Positions 34,467-45,499 of a stretch of DNA of 64,000 bases are shown piece by piece. The position numbers were made by a program, and so were the translations under genes. Within the stretch, counting starts at the first letter, position 1. Each line of letters begins with the position of its first letter. The notes under the pieces are model-generated. The model did not search any database and was not told the DNA's origin. It saw nothing but the letters and a program-made list of their open reading frames with translations. This DNA is from Plantago ovata (Eukaryota > Streptophyta > Magnoliopsida > Lamiales > Plantaginaceae): NCBI GenBank assembly GCA_028274465.1, contig CM051455.1, positions 127,755,462 through 127,819,461 of the forward strand, read 5' to 3'.

Positions 34467-34773
34467 ATGTTATAAATAATAATAATAATTATTATTATTA
34501 TATTTATTACTATTAATTTTATTATTAAATATGAAAAGTGAATGAAGAATATAACAATATAATATGAATGTTCTTTTATGTCATTTTATCAATTAGCTTA
34601 TAACATCATCGCTAAACATGTAAATCAAAACCAGCTAGTTTATCAGCTCATTCGCTAAACACGTATACTAAAATCAGCTAACTTATCAGTCAGTTTATCA
34701 GCTACCTTATCAGCTATCAGATAGTTTATCAGCTATCAGCTAGCTTATCAGCTAATTTTGCTAAACAGAAACC

Positions 34774-35681
34774 ATCTCTAGTGAGATCAAGCATCAATCT
34801 CTCCTCTATGAGACAGCAGCTATAGTTGAAGAACGCGTTGAGCAAGCTGAGTTATGGCGAATTATCGAGTGGCGCTAGTGAATGTATCTGATCCATAGCC
34901 TCATGAAAATTGAAAAACTTTTAAGAATTATTAACATTATCTGATCAATGGCGTGTGCCATGTTTGTTTTCTATTACTTTCCGCATACTTTGCCCATGAT
35001 GACCCATTTTATTTATATCTTGCTAGCTTTTCAATGTGTTGGAGAGCAACTGCACTAGTATGAGGACTCTTTTTAGTGATTGCAATTTGCATTAATTATG
35101 ATTGATTAATGGTGAAAGCATTTGGGCATGATAAATACACTTTGATCAATTACCTGGCTTTGAAGTTTAGATTGTTGAAAAGTTAATGAAAGAAGAAAAC
35201 TAAAGATAGATTACAATTATAAATAATAATCATAATATTTGCATACACCAATCACGGCACCGATTGGTTGATGATCATCTCTAAAGTCGACTAGCTAGTA
35301 CTATAGTCTATATATAGTGTTGTGTTGATGGCAGCTAGCTACTCAAGTACAATATCTACAAGACTATATCTACCAATTAATAATCGATCGGCCGTATACA
35401 TCTCTATTTTCAAACAATCACTAACTCAATCATGGACCATTTTCGTTATTGCATTGCATGTACCCGGCCCCTTGAAGTAATATATATTAATTAATAATGC
35501 TCATCGTCATTCACAAATCACACAAGTTAGAATATTTTTGTGAAAAAAAAAAAAAAAAAAAAGAAAAAAACAAACAAACAGAATCACAATTCATAAGTTT
35601 AATAATTAAAGTATTGATGAAGATAACACCTTGCACCGAGTATTATAGTATAACAAAGTGAAGCAAAGGATATATAATGTT
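34774..35681. other. No gene seen
   Basis: AT-rich DNA with a poly-A run of about 18 bases near 35546. No coding sequence, RNA gene or transposon end is recognised. Confidence 0.4.
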
Positions 35682-36720
35682 TTTCATTCACTATTTTATA
35701 ATTTACGAGTTGTTTGTGATATTAAAAGCTCACAAAATAATTATAAAACTGGACTGTTCTTATCGTCTGAACAGAACTGAATGAAGCTGAACTGAACTGA
35801 ACAGAATTGAATGAAGTTGAAAGTTGAACTAAACTGAACTGAACTAAACTAAATTCATTTATAGTATAAAACATAAATAAGCAAGTCTGAACAGAATGAA
35901 CCTGAACATAATTGTTAAACTAGGTTTCATTCCATATTTTATAATTTATAAGTTGTCTGCGATATTAAAAGCTCACAAAATAATTATAAAACTGGATTGT
36001 TCTTATCGTCTGAACAGAACTGAATGAAGCTGAACTGAACTGAACAGAATTGAATGAAGCTGAACTGAACTAAACTGAATTCATTTATAGTATAAAACAT
36101 AAATAAGCAAGTCTGAACAGAATGAACCTGAACATAATTGTTAAACTAGGTTTCATTCCATATTTTATAATTTACAAGTTGTCTGCGATATTAAAAGCTC
36201 ACAAAACAATTATAACATTGGATTGTTCTTTTCGTCTGAACAAAACTGAATGAAGCTGAACTGAACTAAACTAAACTAAACTGAATTCATTTGTAGTACT
36301 CCCTCCGTCCACCAAGAAGCTTCCCATATTGATTTTGGTCAACATTTTAAGGTTATATTATTATTTTAGTGAGGAATGAATAAATAATTGATAGTGGTTA
36401 TTATTTAAATGTAGAATAGATAAAGTATGAATAAATAAATGGTAGTGGGTTGGTAAAGTTGTAAATATGAGTGTGTTATGGGGATATTAGTTAAGTAGAT
36501 TATACGGTCCACTCACCTAAAATGGAAATGGGAAGGTTTCGTTTGGAGTACAAAAAAGTAAAGTGGGAAACATTGGACTGGACGGAGGAAGTATAAAACA
36601 TAAGTAAGCAAGTATGAACATAACTGAATGAACCTGAACAGAATTGAACTGAACTGAACAGAACTGAAAATAATGAGTTTTAAGACGAATAGAATAGAGT
36701 CTCATACTAGTAGATTTTAG
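35682..36720. repeat. Tandem repeat with units of about 226-243 bp
   Basis: Units begin TTTCATTC at 35682, 35925 and 36151. Each contains TATTAAAAGCTCACAAAA, a block of CTGAACTGAA short repeats and AGTATAAAACATAAATAAGC. The third unit is interrupted by a Stowaway MITE at 36299-36591, after which the unit resumes. Unit length varies with the number of short CTGAA repeats. Confidence 0.85.
36299..36591. mobile_element. Stowaway-type MITE, 293 bp
   Basis: It begins CTCCCTCCGTCCACCAAGAA and ends GGACTGGACGGAGGAAG, and is flanked by TA (36297-36298 and 36592-36593). Neighbouring tandem units give the empty site: at about 36080-36100 the same sequence reads ATTTATAGTATAAAACATAA without the element. 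The insertion is therefore proved within the window. Confidence 0.92.
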
Positions 36721-36844
36721 TCTATATTACTATTGTTTTTTTTTCGAGATAAAGCATGCATATATATTAAAATTAAGTTAAGTGTTTACAGTACGAAAGG
36801 AAACGACATTATCCTTCAGAATTACATTAGAAAGCCAAACTGGG

Positions 36845-39800
36845 CTATAGTCCCAAATATAAACAAAAGATTGCACTGGTGGTGCTGCAGTGCTTCTGCC
36901 AAACGGTCGTTTTTCTTCCTTCTGCTGCTAGTGCATCTGCCACTTGATTGGCTTCTCTGTACACAAAAAGCGGTTGTACTTCTTCCATCTGCTGTAGGAG
37001 CTCATCTATGCTCTGCAACACTACCTCCTGGTGTGCTGCTGCTGGCTCTGCCCTATGAAGACATGAAAGGAGATATTTAGAGTCAGTTTGAATAATAATT
37101 TTATGACAATCTATACGCATACACAATTGTAAACCAAAATGTAAGGCTTGTATTTCTGCAGATGCCGCAGTAGTTCTTCCCAAAAACTTTGCTCCTGATA
37201 TAATCATATTGCCCAAGTGATTTCTTATGATTGCCCCAGCCCCTGCCAAACCTGTGGTTGGGTCATGTGATCCATCCACATTGAGGCAATAGAATCCTGG
37301 GGCTGGAGGAGTCCATTGGCATGTGATCTTCTCCTTATGTTTGTGTTTATGGTCTGTTGATTGTAGTTGCTTATTGTCTTCATTTGCTTGAAGTAGTCTA
37401 GTATGTATGTGAGGTACAGTTATTTCTTTGTTACCAAATATTTTTTCATTTCTGACTCTCCATGCCATCCATGCAAAGATAATGATGTTGAGTTGAGCCT
37501 GATGGTTGTGTATCATTTCAAACACCACTTGAGATAAGAGGTGTATTTCTGAATTGTTTTGTATAACCCTATGCCTGATAGGAGTAAACCAAGAACAATG
37601 AAACAAGAGATGATTTATACTTTCTTCTTCTTGCTGGCACAAGGAACATATTGGAGATTGTATAATTCCTTTCTGATAAAGATTATCTGCAGTTGGGAGC
37701 CTGTTATGGATACCAAGCCAGACAAAGTATTGAATTCTGGGTAGGACCTTAAGTTTTCAAATTTTTTCCCAAGGCCAGTGAGGGCCAAAAGTGGTGTGTT
37801 GTGCACTTAAGTTATTATAAGCACTTTTGACAGTAAAAGTGCTACTTTTTTACCCATTCCAAACCAAGAGATCTGGTTTCTCATTATCATCTGGCAAAGG
37901 TATACCCAGTCTTTCATTAACAATGTCTGTTGGGACTACTTGTTGGAGTGCTTCCACATCCCAACTTCCATTGTGTATGAAGTCTGCCACCTTTTGCTGT
38001 GGGTTTGTATGAGTGCTAAAATCTCTAAGATTTTTTTTGTGTAACCAAGAATCCGTCCAGAAGTTAATAGTGTATCCCCTTCCAACTTGGTAGATTAAGT
38101 TAGATTGGAAAACTTCTTTTTATTTGACAATATTTTTCCAAAACCAACTTTGTTGAGGCTTTGCAGCTGCCTCAAGGAAGGAAGTGTGAGGGAAATATTT
38201 GGCTTTGTATACAGAATACCAAAGAAAAGGTTTTTCTGTATGTAAAAGCCACAAGTGCTTTAAAAGAAATGCTTTGTTTAAAGTTGAAAGATCCTTCAAT
38301 CCCAATCCTCCCTCATAGCTAGGTCTGCAAACTTTTGACCATTTGATTTTTCCTTTGTTATTCTTATTCTTATCTGCATTCCATAGGAATTGTCTGTTTA
38401 TTGCTTCAATTTTTGCTAGTGAGTTAGCAGGCATTCTAGCAATAGACATACAATAAGAAGGAATGGTGTTGGAGACTGCCTTGATTAGAGTCAGTCTCCC
38501 TGGATAAGATAAAAATTTTGTATACCAAGTGTTAACTCTATTTTGAACTTTGTTGATGGTTTCTTGGAAGAGATCATTCTTTTTGTTGCCTAATAAAAAA
38601 GGCAGGCCCAGGTACTTATCAAGTATTTTATTATGGATTACTCCAAGTACCTGAGTGATTTGTTGCTTTAATGTCACTGGTGTGTTTGGTGAGAAGAGTA
38701 TTCTACTCTTCTTCCAACACACATTTTGCCCTGAGGCTTGTCCATATTTTGAAGAGTTTGAAGAATGTTTTCAGCATAATGGATTGAAACTTTCCCAAAC
38801 ATTATGCAATCATCAGCAAAACACAGTAAGGGGATTTTTGGACCTTGTCTTGAGCTTTTTAATGGCACAATATCTTGCTGCTCAATTTTTTAAAAAACAA
38901 GATGGACTAGAAGTTCTTGGCAGAGGATAAATAGGTAAGGAGATAGAGGATCTCCCTGCCTAATACCTCTTGTTGGATACCATTTTTGTGATTCCATTTG
39001 GTTCACTTTCACTGTAAATGAACAAGTTTTAACACAGGACATGATTAGCTTGATAAAAGAAGGTGGGAAATTGAACTTGCTAAGAGCTAGTTCAATAAAA
39101 TCCCAATCTAATCTATCATAAGCTTTTTCTATGTCCAATTTTAATGCAAAGAAACTCTGCTTTGTATTTTTCCTTCTTTTATTCATGGAGTGCAATAATT
39201 CATGAGTAATCATGATATTGTCACTTATTTTCCTCTGAGGAACAAAAGCATTTTGGAAAGGGGAAACAATTTTATAACGTAGAGGTCTGATCTTGTTAAC
39301 TAGGATTTTTGAAATAATCTTATAGCTCACATTACACAGGCTGATGGGTCTGAAATCTGCAGGTATTTGGGGACTTAGTTTTTTTGGTATAAGAACAATG
39401 GTTGTCTGATTGAGAAGAGGATCCATTGTTCCTTGTTGGAAGAATATTCTAACCATATCAAAGACCTGCTCTTTGATTATATCCCAATGGTTAAGATAGA
39501 ACTTATTATTCAATCCATCAGGCCCAGGGGCTTTGTCTGGATTGATAGCAGTTATAGCCTTCCAAATTTCCTCCTCTGTTACATCCAACAAGAGGGTTTC
39601 TTGATCCTGTTGTGTTAAAGTTGGTACTTGTATATCTTGGAATATAGCAGCCTCAGTTGGAATTTTCTGAGCCTGATTCTGATAAAAAGTATAGAATACT
39701 TGTAGTATTTTTTCATGGTCATAAGTCCAGTTCCTAGACTGGTCCTTTATACCATGAATATGTTTTCTTCTTTTTTTATGGGATGCACAAGCATGGAAGT

Positions 39801-42147
39801 ATTTTGTATTTGCATCCCCATATTGAAGCCAATTCCTTTTTGATCTTTGTTTCCAGAACATTGTTCTCTGTTTGCTCAATTGTTTTATTTCTTGTGTAAG
39901 TTCTTGTTCTTTCATTCCAGCTTGAACTGGATTTATATGAAGTTGTTCCCAACAAAGTTGGTACTCCTTTTTCAGCTGTTTTATTTTGGAGTTGAGTTGG
40001 CTAAGAGTGGTGAGAGGCCATTTAATGGCTTCTTGCCCCAAACTTTGCACTCCTTTTGCAAATGTGAAGTCTATTTTATTGGTTTCTGTTGCCCATAGAT
40101 AAGCAAGCATTGGCTCAAAAACTTTCTCCTCTGCCCACATATTTTCATATCTAAACTTTCTAGGCACAAGTATGTTAATAGGGTTTAAGTCTACAAGCAG
40201 TATAGTGTGATCAGAAACAGGTGTGGCAATATTTCTAATTTTACAGTGAGGATAGGCTCTCATAAACTCAAGATTTCCACATGCTCTATCTAGTTTGCTA
40301 CAAGCAAAGTCACCCGCAAACTGTTTATTAATATAAGTAAATGTTGCACCAGAAGAGCCTAAATCCATTAATTTGCTATCCCTTAGACAGTTACTAAAAT
40401 CTCGGGACTGGGCCCAATTAAACGGGGCTTTTCCTATTTTTTCACAAGGGGCTAGGACCGCATTAAAATCACCCCCAATTATCCAAGGCAATTGAACTGA
40501 AGTACTAAAAGTTTTGAGATCAGACCATACCTGTTGCTGGCGCAATGGCTGGGTGTAGTTACAGATTATGGAGATGAGCGCCTCACGGTTTGTCTGCTGG
40601 ATGATTCCTCTACAATGGATCATTCTTTCTGTAGCCTGTAACTCATTGATGTGTATATCTTCTTGATTCCAGAGTATCCAAAACCCTCCCATCTTTGGAT
40701 TATCAGCTGGTGGGGTTGTAATATGTTTGTTTGCATAGCCAAGCTGAGCAATTCTGACCGCTGAGGTCTCCAAGTTTGCTCGTGTATCCATGAGAAAAAC
40801 CAGAATTGGTTGATACTCATCCACATATTTCTTAACCTCCGCTATTTTTTCCACCTTGCATCCTCCGCGTAGGTTCCAGAACAGTATCTTCATCGATGTG
40901 GGATCAATAACACGGGTCACCTCCCCCGTCCTGGGATTTTGTATCATTCCGCCTTTGACGTTTTTGACGTGCATTGGCGAAATCTCATGTATTGTTCCGT
41001 TTAGTCGGGGTCGTAGGACTGTGTTGTGAAGGATCGCTGGTCCTGTTGGTTGTGTGACCTCCAGTGCCGCATACTGAATTTCCATTGACCGGGTCACCTT
41101 TGGTATCTGTACCAGGACTGGCTCGGAGTGTCTCGGCCGGAGAGTGAACTCGTTCGGAGATGTCTTGTCCAGCGTGCCATTCGCCCTCTCATCCACATCT
41201 ATCGCCGCTATCAAAGCATCCGTCATCATCTTCAATGTCAATGATGGGGTCCCAATCTTCTTCCCCGAGCTCCCATTATGCCCCGGGAGGTGAGAAAAAC
41301 TCGTCTCCGGAAAGAGTGAGATCTCCGTCAAATCCCTCTCCAAATTCTGTCTCTCCTCCTCCTTGACATACCCCTGTTCCGCCAAGATCTCGTGAAATTG
41401 GGGGTTTGGGGAAAGTGTTGCAATTAGGGTTTTCAGATCGAATTGGGGAAGATTGGGAAATTGGGGCTGATGGCGGAATTGTGATGCTGAGCTTGAGGCC
41501 TGGGTGGGGTTGAGGAAATTGGGTATTGGGCTGTGGATTGGAGTCAACACAGGCCGGCCTAATAGAGGGGCAGATGACTGTCCCAGGTCCAAGGAGGTGG
41601 TCTGGGGGTTTTGGGCAGTATGGTTTGGCAGGAAGTTGACCAAAGCCTCCCTGAACTGCTGACCACGCATCCTCTCCATTTGTCTTGCTTGGTTTTCCTG
41701 TAGCAGCTGCTCGAACGCCATCAAAGTGCTCCGGCCCATCCTTGGTGCTAATGGTATTTGTACCCCTAGATTTTGACTCCTCGCTGTCCTTCGGTGGTAA
41801 GTTTGCTCCACTTGACGGTGCTTCTCTCTGAGAATCTCCACCAGCTGGGGTGGAGGGTTCTGTAAGTTGACCGGTGGTTGCAAAGTAGCCGCATTTGCTT
41901 CCGGGAGAGTCGTTGGTGACGCCGTAAGCACTATTGGGTTTTCCAGAGTGCCTTGAGGTTGTTGATGCGTCCATGCAAGGTTTTGGGTTATCACTTGCTG
42001 GACCAGTTCGATTGAGGTTTGGTTGGGTGAAGTCGCCGGACTCAGGTGGGAGAACGGAGACAGTGCCGGTGATGGGGTATTCTGTGGGGATGGTTGGGAA
42101 TTTTGCAGCCGAGTTAAGTTCCGGATTGCTTCCAGATTTTGTGCCAT
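36845..42147 (-). pseudogene. LINE ORF2: endonuclease, reverse transcriptase, RNase H (broken)
   Basis: The frame from 42147 is open to 38890 (1085 codons). After about 400 Pro/Gln-rich residues comes the AP endonuclease (MKILFWNLRG, WIIGGDFNAVL, VSDHTILLVDL). The RT follows: VLIPKK, DFRPISLCNVSYKIISK, ALKLDIEKAYDRLDW and GIRQGDPLSPYLF. Then the frame shifts. CFADDCIMF (the FADD catalytic box) is at about 38810, thumb motifs (YLGLPFLLG, YEGGLGLKDL) at 38120-38722, and CSLCQQEEESINHLLFHC (zf-RVT) with RNase H (LNVDGS, AEIQALHFGL, QTDSKYLL, NQVADALA) at 36845-37660. Stops or shifts occur near 38890, 38720, 38120 and 37850. The domain set and order are those of plant L1 LINEs. Confidence 0.85.
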
Positions 42148-42240
42148 TTTTAGGGCTTGGTTGAACTTTGGAAGTGGAAAGTGATAGTGAAGTGGAGTGT
42201 GAGGCAGGAGATAATAAATCTCTGTCTTTTCCCTTTCCTA

Positions 42241-43803
42241 TCACCTTTTTCTTGGAACTGGATGAAGTTTCAGTATAATGATTGTCATTTGGGGAGAGTG
42301 CCATAATTGGCGTCTGTTCAGATCTTCCGCCAATGGCTGCAGCACTCGCATATTCCGATTGGCCAGCGTGAGAGTGGGTTGCATGGTGCCAATAGTTACT
42401 GCAGCCGGCTTGTGGGAGATTAATTTCTCCTTTAATGCATTTTTCTCTCCCTTATCTTTGTCCAAATCTTTGTTTTGTTCTTGTATTTTTATTCCATTCC
42501 TTGAGTTATTGGTTGTCTTATTGTTGTGGCTTTCTCTATTTTGCCCTTGATCATAGATCATTTTTTCCTTGCCTTTATTTTGGGCATTTTTGTCAACTCT
42601 ATTTTTGTCTCTGAAAGTTGTATTTTTCCGTTCTGCTCCATTTTGCTGATTGGATCCTCTGGGATGATTTCGTCGGTTGACTATATGCCATTCTTCCTCC
42701 ATAATATTATCTTCCGATGTTTTGTTTCCGGTCCTCCCGCCTTTTGTATGAGCCTCCTCCGTGTTTGCATGCTCCATTGGAACTTTTCCCGACTCGTAAT
42801 GTTCTTGTTCTGTCTCGTTTCTCGTTTGTGTTCCACATGTACTACTAAGGTGGCCAACTTTGCCACATATGAAACAGAACTCCGAGCTTATTTCATAAAA
42901 AATGGGTTGTATTCTTCCTCCAATGAGAATGGATTTTTTGAGAGGCTTGGATGTGTCAATTTCGACACATAATCGAGCATATCTTCCTCTTTTTGCTTGT
43001 GATGTATGTCCATCCACTTTAATGGGTTTCCCAATACCTTGCCCAATTTTTAGCAAAGCCGATTTTTCATAATATTCCACCGGCAATTCAGGTAATTGTA
43101 CCCAAATTGCCATATGAGGAAATGGGCCTTTTGAAGGCATGTAATCTGGCTTCCACTGTTGTATGGCCAAGTAATAGTTGAACAAGAACCATGGCCCTCC
43201 AGCTATAGCAATCATATAATCGTCCGCTGTTCTGGTTCGTATTATATAGCATCCTTTGCCCAAGTCTATAGATGTGACGGCCTGTTCTAGTTTCCACAAG
43301 CCTTGTAAATGTTTCTCAATTTGTGGGATAGTTTTAACATACCCCACCGTTTGTATGATTAGCGTATCTTTCCAAGGTTTGTATAGTTGTTCCAACTCCA
43401 TCTTGCTGAAGTTGATTAGTCCTGCAGCAGATTGTGGATGTTCCGCGCCTGTTTCCTGCTCTTCTTCAGCCATCTCGACATCTTCACCAGCGTTTGCAAA
43501 TTCTTTAAGCCATTCATTGAAAAACTCATGTGGTGAATTCTGCCTTAGGATTTCTTTGTATGATTTTTGCGCGCCTGAGGTGTTGGCCTCCACAGCTTCC
43601 TTCTCGACATCTTTGTGGACTGTTTGAGTGGTGCTAGCATCTCGCCCCTGCTTTGTCTTGGCCGATGCAGTCTGTGATCCTGTTGAAAGAGAACCCTCTA
43701 CATATGTACTAGTAGTACTTATTTTTGTATTTTTGGTATTTTCTTTTGATTTTTCTAGAGCTTGCTTACTACGAACAGTATGTACACGCTTCTTTTGATC
43801 CAT
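42241..43803 (-). CDS. LINE ORF1: DUF4283 / CCHC zinc-knuckle protein
   Basis: An open frame of 520 codons. Residues 1-125 are polar and Ser/Thr/Lys-rich. About residues 130-300 are a DUF4283 domain (KDTLIIQTVGYVK, GKGCYIIRT, GPWFLFNYYLAIQQWKP, WVQLPELPVEYY, GRYARLCVEID). A CCHC knuckle (CFICGKVGHLSSTC) follows at about 312-325, then an Asn/Lys-rich tail. This is the RNA-binding, gag-like first protein of plant L1 elements, which packages the element RNA. The frame is intact although ORF2 is not. A second 342-codon frame (41276-42304) overlaps its end and could be its continuation after a frame change. Confidence 0.8.
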   Translation of the reverse strand: MDQKKRVHTVRSKQALEKSKENTKNTKISTTSTYVEGSLSTGSQTASAKTKQGRDASTTQTVHKDVEKEAVEANTSGAQKSYKEILRQNSPHEFFNEWLKEFANAGEDVEMAEEEQETGAEHPQSAAGLINFSKMELEQLYKPWKDTLIIQTVGYVKTIPQIEKHLQGLWKLEQAVTSIDLGKGCYIIRTRTADDYMIAIAGGPWFLFNYYLAIQQWKPDYMPSKGPFPHMAIWVQLPELPVEYYEKSALLKIGQGIGKPIKVDGHTSQAKRGRYARLCVEIDTSKPLKKSILIGGRIQPIFYEISSEFCFICGKVGHLSSTCGTQTRNETEQEHYESGKVPMEHANTEEAHTKGGRTGNKTSEDNIMEEEWHIVNRRNHPRGSNQQNGAERKNTTFRDKNRVDKNAQNKGKEKMIYDQGQNRESHNNKTTNNSRNGIKIQEQNKDLDKDKGEKNALKEKLISHKPAAVTIGTMQPTLTLANRNMRVLQPLAEDLNRRQLWHSPQMTIIILKLHPVPRKR

Positions 43804-43885
43804 ACTTAGGCTTTGAAATTGATTTTTTGATTGTTGAAAAGTAAAGGCACTAGGATTGTAAGAGTGAAGTTGGTTTCGTTTATTA

Positions 43886-44089
43886 CTAAGGGTAGTAGAT
43901 AGTTTCTTCAGGGGGATTGATATCGATCAGATGATCTACAAGAAGATGATCAGGTGTTGTAACTTGTGTACTAGTGCTAGTAGGAGTTGTCAGTGGAGAA
44001 TTAAGCGGTGGTGGGTAAGGTACATGTATATCGGGAGGTTTCGGTGGGGGAGGTTTCGGTGGGAGAGGATTTAGCACGTTGTTTTCCAT
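43886..44089 (-). CDS. Small proline-rich ORF (67 aa)
   Basis: A short minus-strand frame starts MENNVLNPLPP and contains PPKPPPPKPP, a Thr/Ser-rich middle and an acidic end DINPPEET. A TATA-like run (44238-44248) lies about 150 bp upstream on this strand. Its stop codon lies in the presumed target site of the LINE, so the original 3' end may have been altered. There is no known domain. Proline-rich composition alone is weak evidence, and it may not be a gene. Confidence 0.25.
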   Translation of the reverse strand: MENNVLNPLPPKPPPPKPPDIHVPYPPPLNSPLTTPTSTSTQVTTPDHLLVDHLIDINPPEETIYYP

Positions 44090-45499
44090 TTCGTAAACTA
44101 GGTTTTGTTACTATTCTTAAACTAGGTTTTGTCAAATTAAATTCATTTCAACAAATATTATATTGATGGCTAAACCGAACAAATTGTGCGCTCTTCATCG
44201 CATCAAGAAAAATACAACTCTGTCTAGCTCTCCACCATATATATATACTGTATATGTTCACTTGGCATGTAAAAAAGGAATTCGAAGATTATGATCACTC
44301 GTAATCTGAAACTACATTCTGAGAACCACGACACGACGACAATGTCTAAGTAGCTCGCTAGGGACCCATTAATTTAATTTATGTCCAAATAACTGTCCCT
44401 TTTTGTGAAGTGAAAATGTCATATATGTCCCTTCTTAGGGTAAATGGTGCCAATTTAATATCACGAGTCCCAAATATATTTGGACAAATATATTTGTCTA
44501 TAGTCTATATAAATACTGCATTAATTAATATCATATCATGTCCTCAACCATAGGCCTCGATTGGTAGGCTACTGTAGCCTGCAAACAGTCGTTGACCAAG
44601 CCATTTCCGGCCGCTTGATAACAAATGGCGTGTGTGTGTTTTTGTTCCGGGCAGCCTTGGGCGGCGTGCAAGTGTGTTCTGAAACCCATCATTTCACAGC
44701 CAATGCAGGGTTTCAAAATCGGGGGGGGGCACCGTTTTTCGTTTTGCAGGCTGAATGCGTTTTGGAGGCCACCTGAAAATACGAAATTGGCCTCTTGGAA
44801 ATCAGCTATTTACTGCCTCTGCCACTGCCCTAAACGTATATATACCAATTTTGCTACAGATCTGTGAGTTACTTTCCATCTACAGCAGCCGAAGGTTTTC
44901 TCTTCTTCTCTGTTTTGCTCCTTTGCAAGCTTATTTCTTTCTTTATGTTGAGCTCAGATCTGATGTAGTCATATCTTCATGTTGTAGGACTCATTAAGGA
45001 GCAGAATTGGCAAGAGGTGAGACCAGTTTGCTTTCGAAATTGAGGAGAAAGTGTTACCAGATTTTGGTAGTAATAAGTTGTAGCTTTACTTGTGCATTTA
45101 TTGAGTTAGGAGTATGAATGTTTTGCATTTATGAGCAAAATCTTTGTCTTTTGAGTTAGGAGAAGCATTTATGCTAGATTCCCCCTGAAGCATTTATGAC
45201 ATTAATGGTAGATTCTTTTTTGTTTGCTTCGATTTTTTCCCCAGATTTGCTATATGTGGTGGTCATAAGCTAACATGTACGAGTATATGTGTTAATCGTT
45301 GCTACAATTCAGAGATGTGTTTACATGTTCGTAACATTTTGTGTGTGTTTTCTTGCTTATGGTTTGATGATATTGTTGTGTGTACATTAATCTGAGGTTG
45401 TGGCTGCTGTTGTTTGTTTTTCTTCTGATATTGTTGTGCTTGCCTATCATGTGCTTATAAGATATGTCGTACAATGCGAATGTAGTTACAGTTTGAGCA
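44090..45499. other. No coding gene seen; possible left end of a large element
   Basis: The stretch contains a duplicated AAACTAGGTTTTGT (44097 and 44122), a nine-G run near 44722, and GGCCTCGATTGGTA at 44553, which could be the left terminus of a PIF/Harbinger element carrying the transposase downstream. From 44850 the sequence may be its 5' UTR. No open frame is convincing. Confidence 0.35.

Larger units (their letters stand above)
27780..34773. mobile_element. TIR element (AGCTTATAAGCT type) enclosing two retroelement copies
   Basis: The left end CCTCTGTTTAGCGTTAGCTTATAAGC and the right end, reversed, GGTTTCTGTTTAGCAAAATTAGCTGATAAGC are similar (20 bases or fewer shared in blocks). Both flanks are filled with AGCTTAT/ATAAGCT words: 27788-27950 on the left and 34590-34765 on the right. 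Such ends are common in plant DNA-transposon MITEs. No clean target duplication could be read. The retroelement block 28057-34422 has been inserted into it. Confidence 0.5.
36733..43880 (-). mobile_element. L1-type LINE, near full length (about 7.1 kb)
   Basis: On the minus strand the order is ORF1 (DUF4283 plus CCHC knuckle), then ORF2 (AP endonuclease, RT, zf-RVT, RNase H), then a 3' end with a short A tail (the T run at 36736-36744 on the plus strand). TATTACTA at 36725-36732 and 43881-43888 may be the target duplication. It is short and AT-rich, so uncertain. ORF1 is open, but ORF2 is broken several times, so the element cannot move by itself. Confidence 0.85.

Noticed and set aside
27780-34773. 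An 8-bp target duplication for the outer TIR element
   Set aside because: The flanks TTACTTAG and ATCTCTAG match too poorly to count.
44553-44566. GGCCTCGATTGGTA as a certain Harbinger terminus
   Set aside because: No right end with a convincing match and a TWA duplication was found; kept only as a hypothesis.
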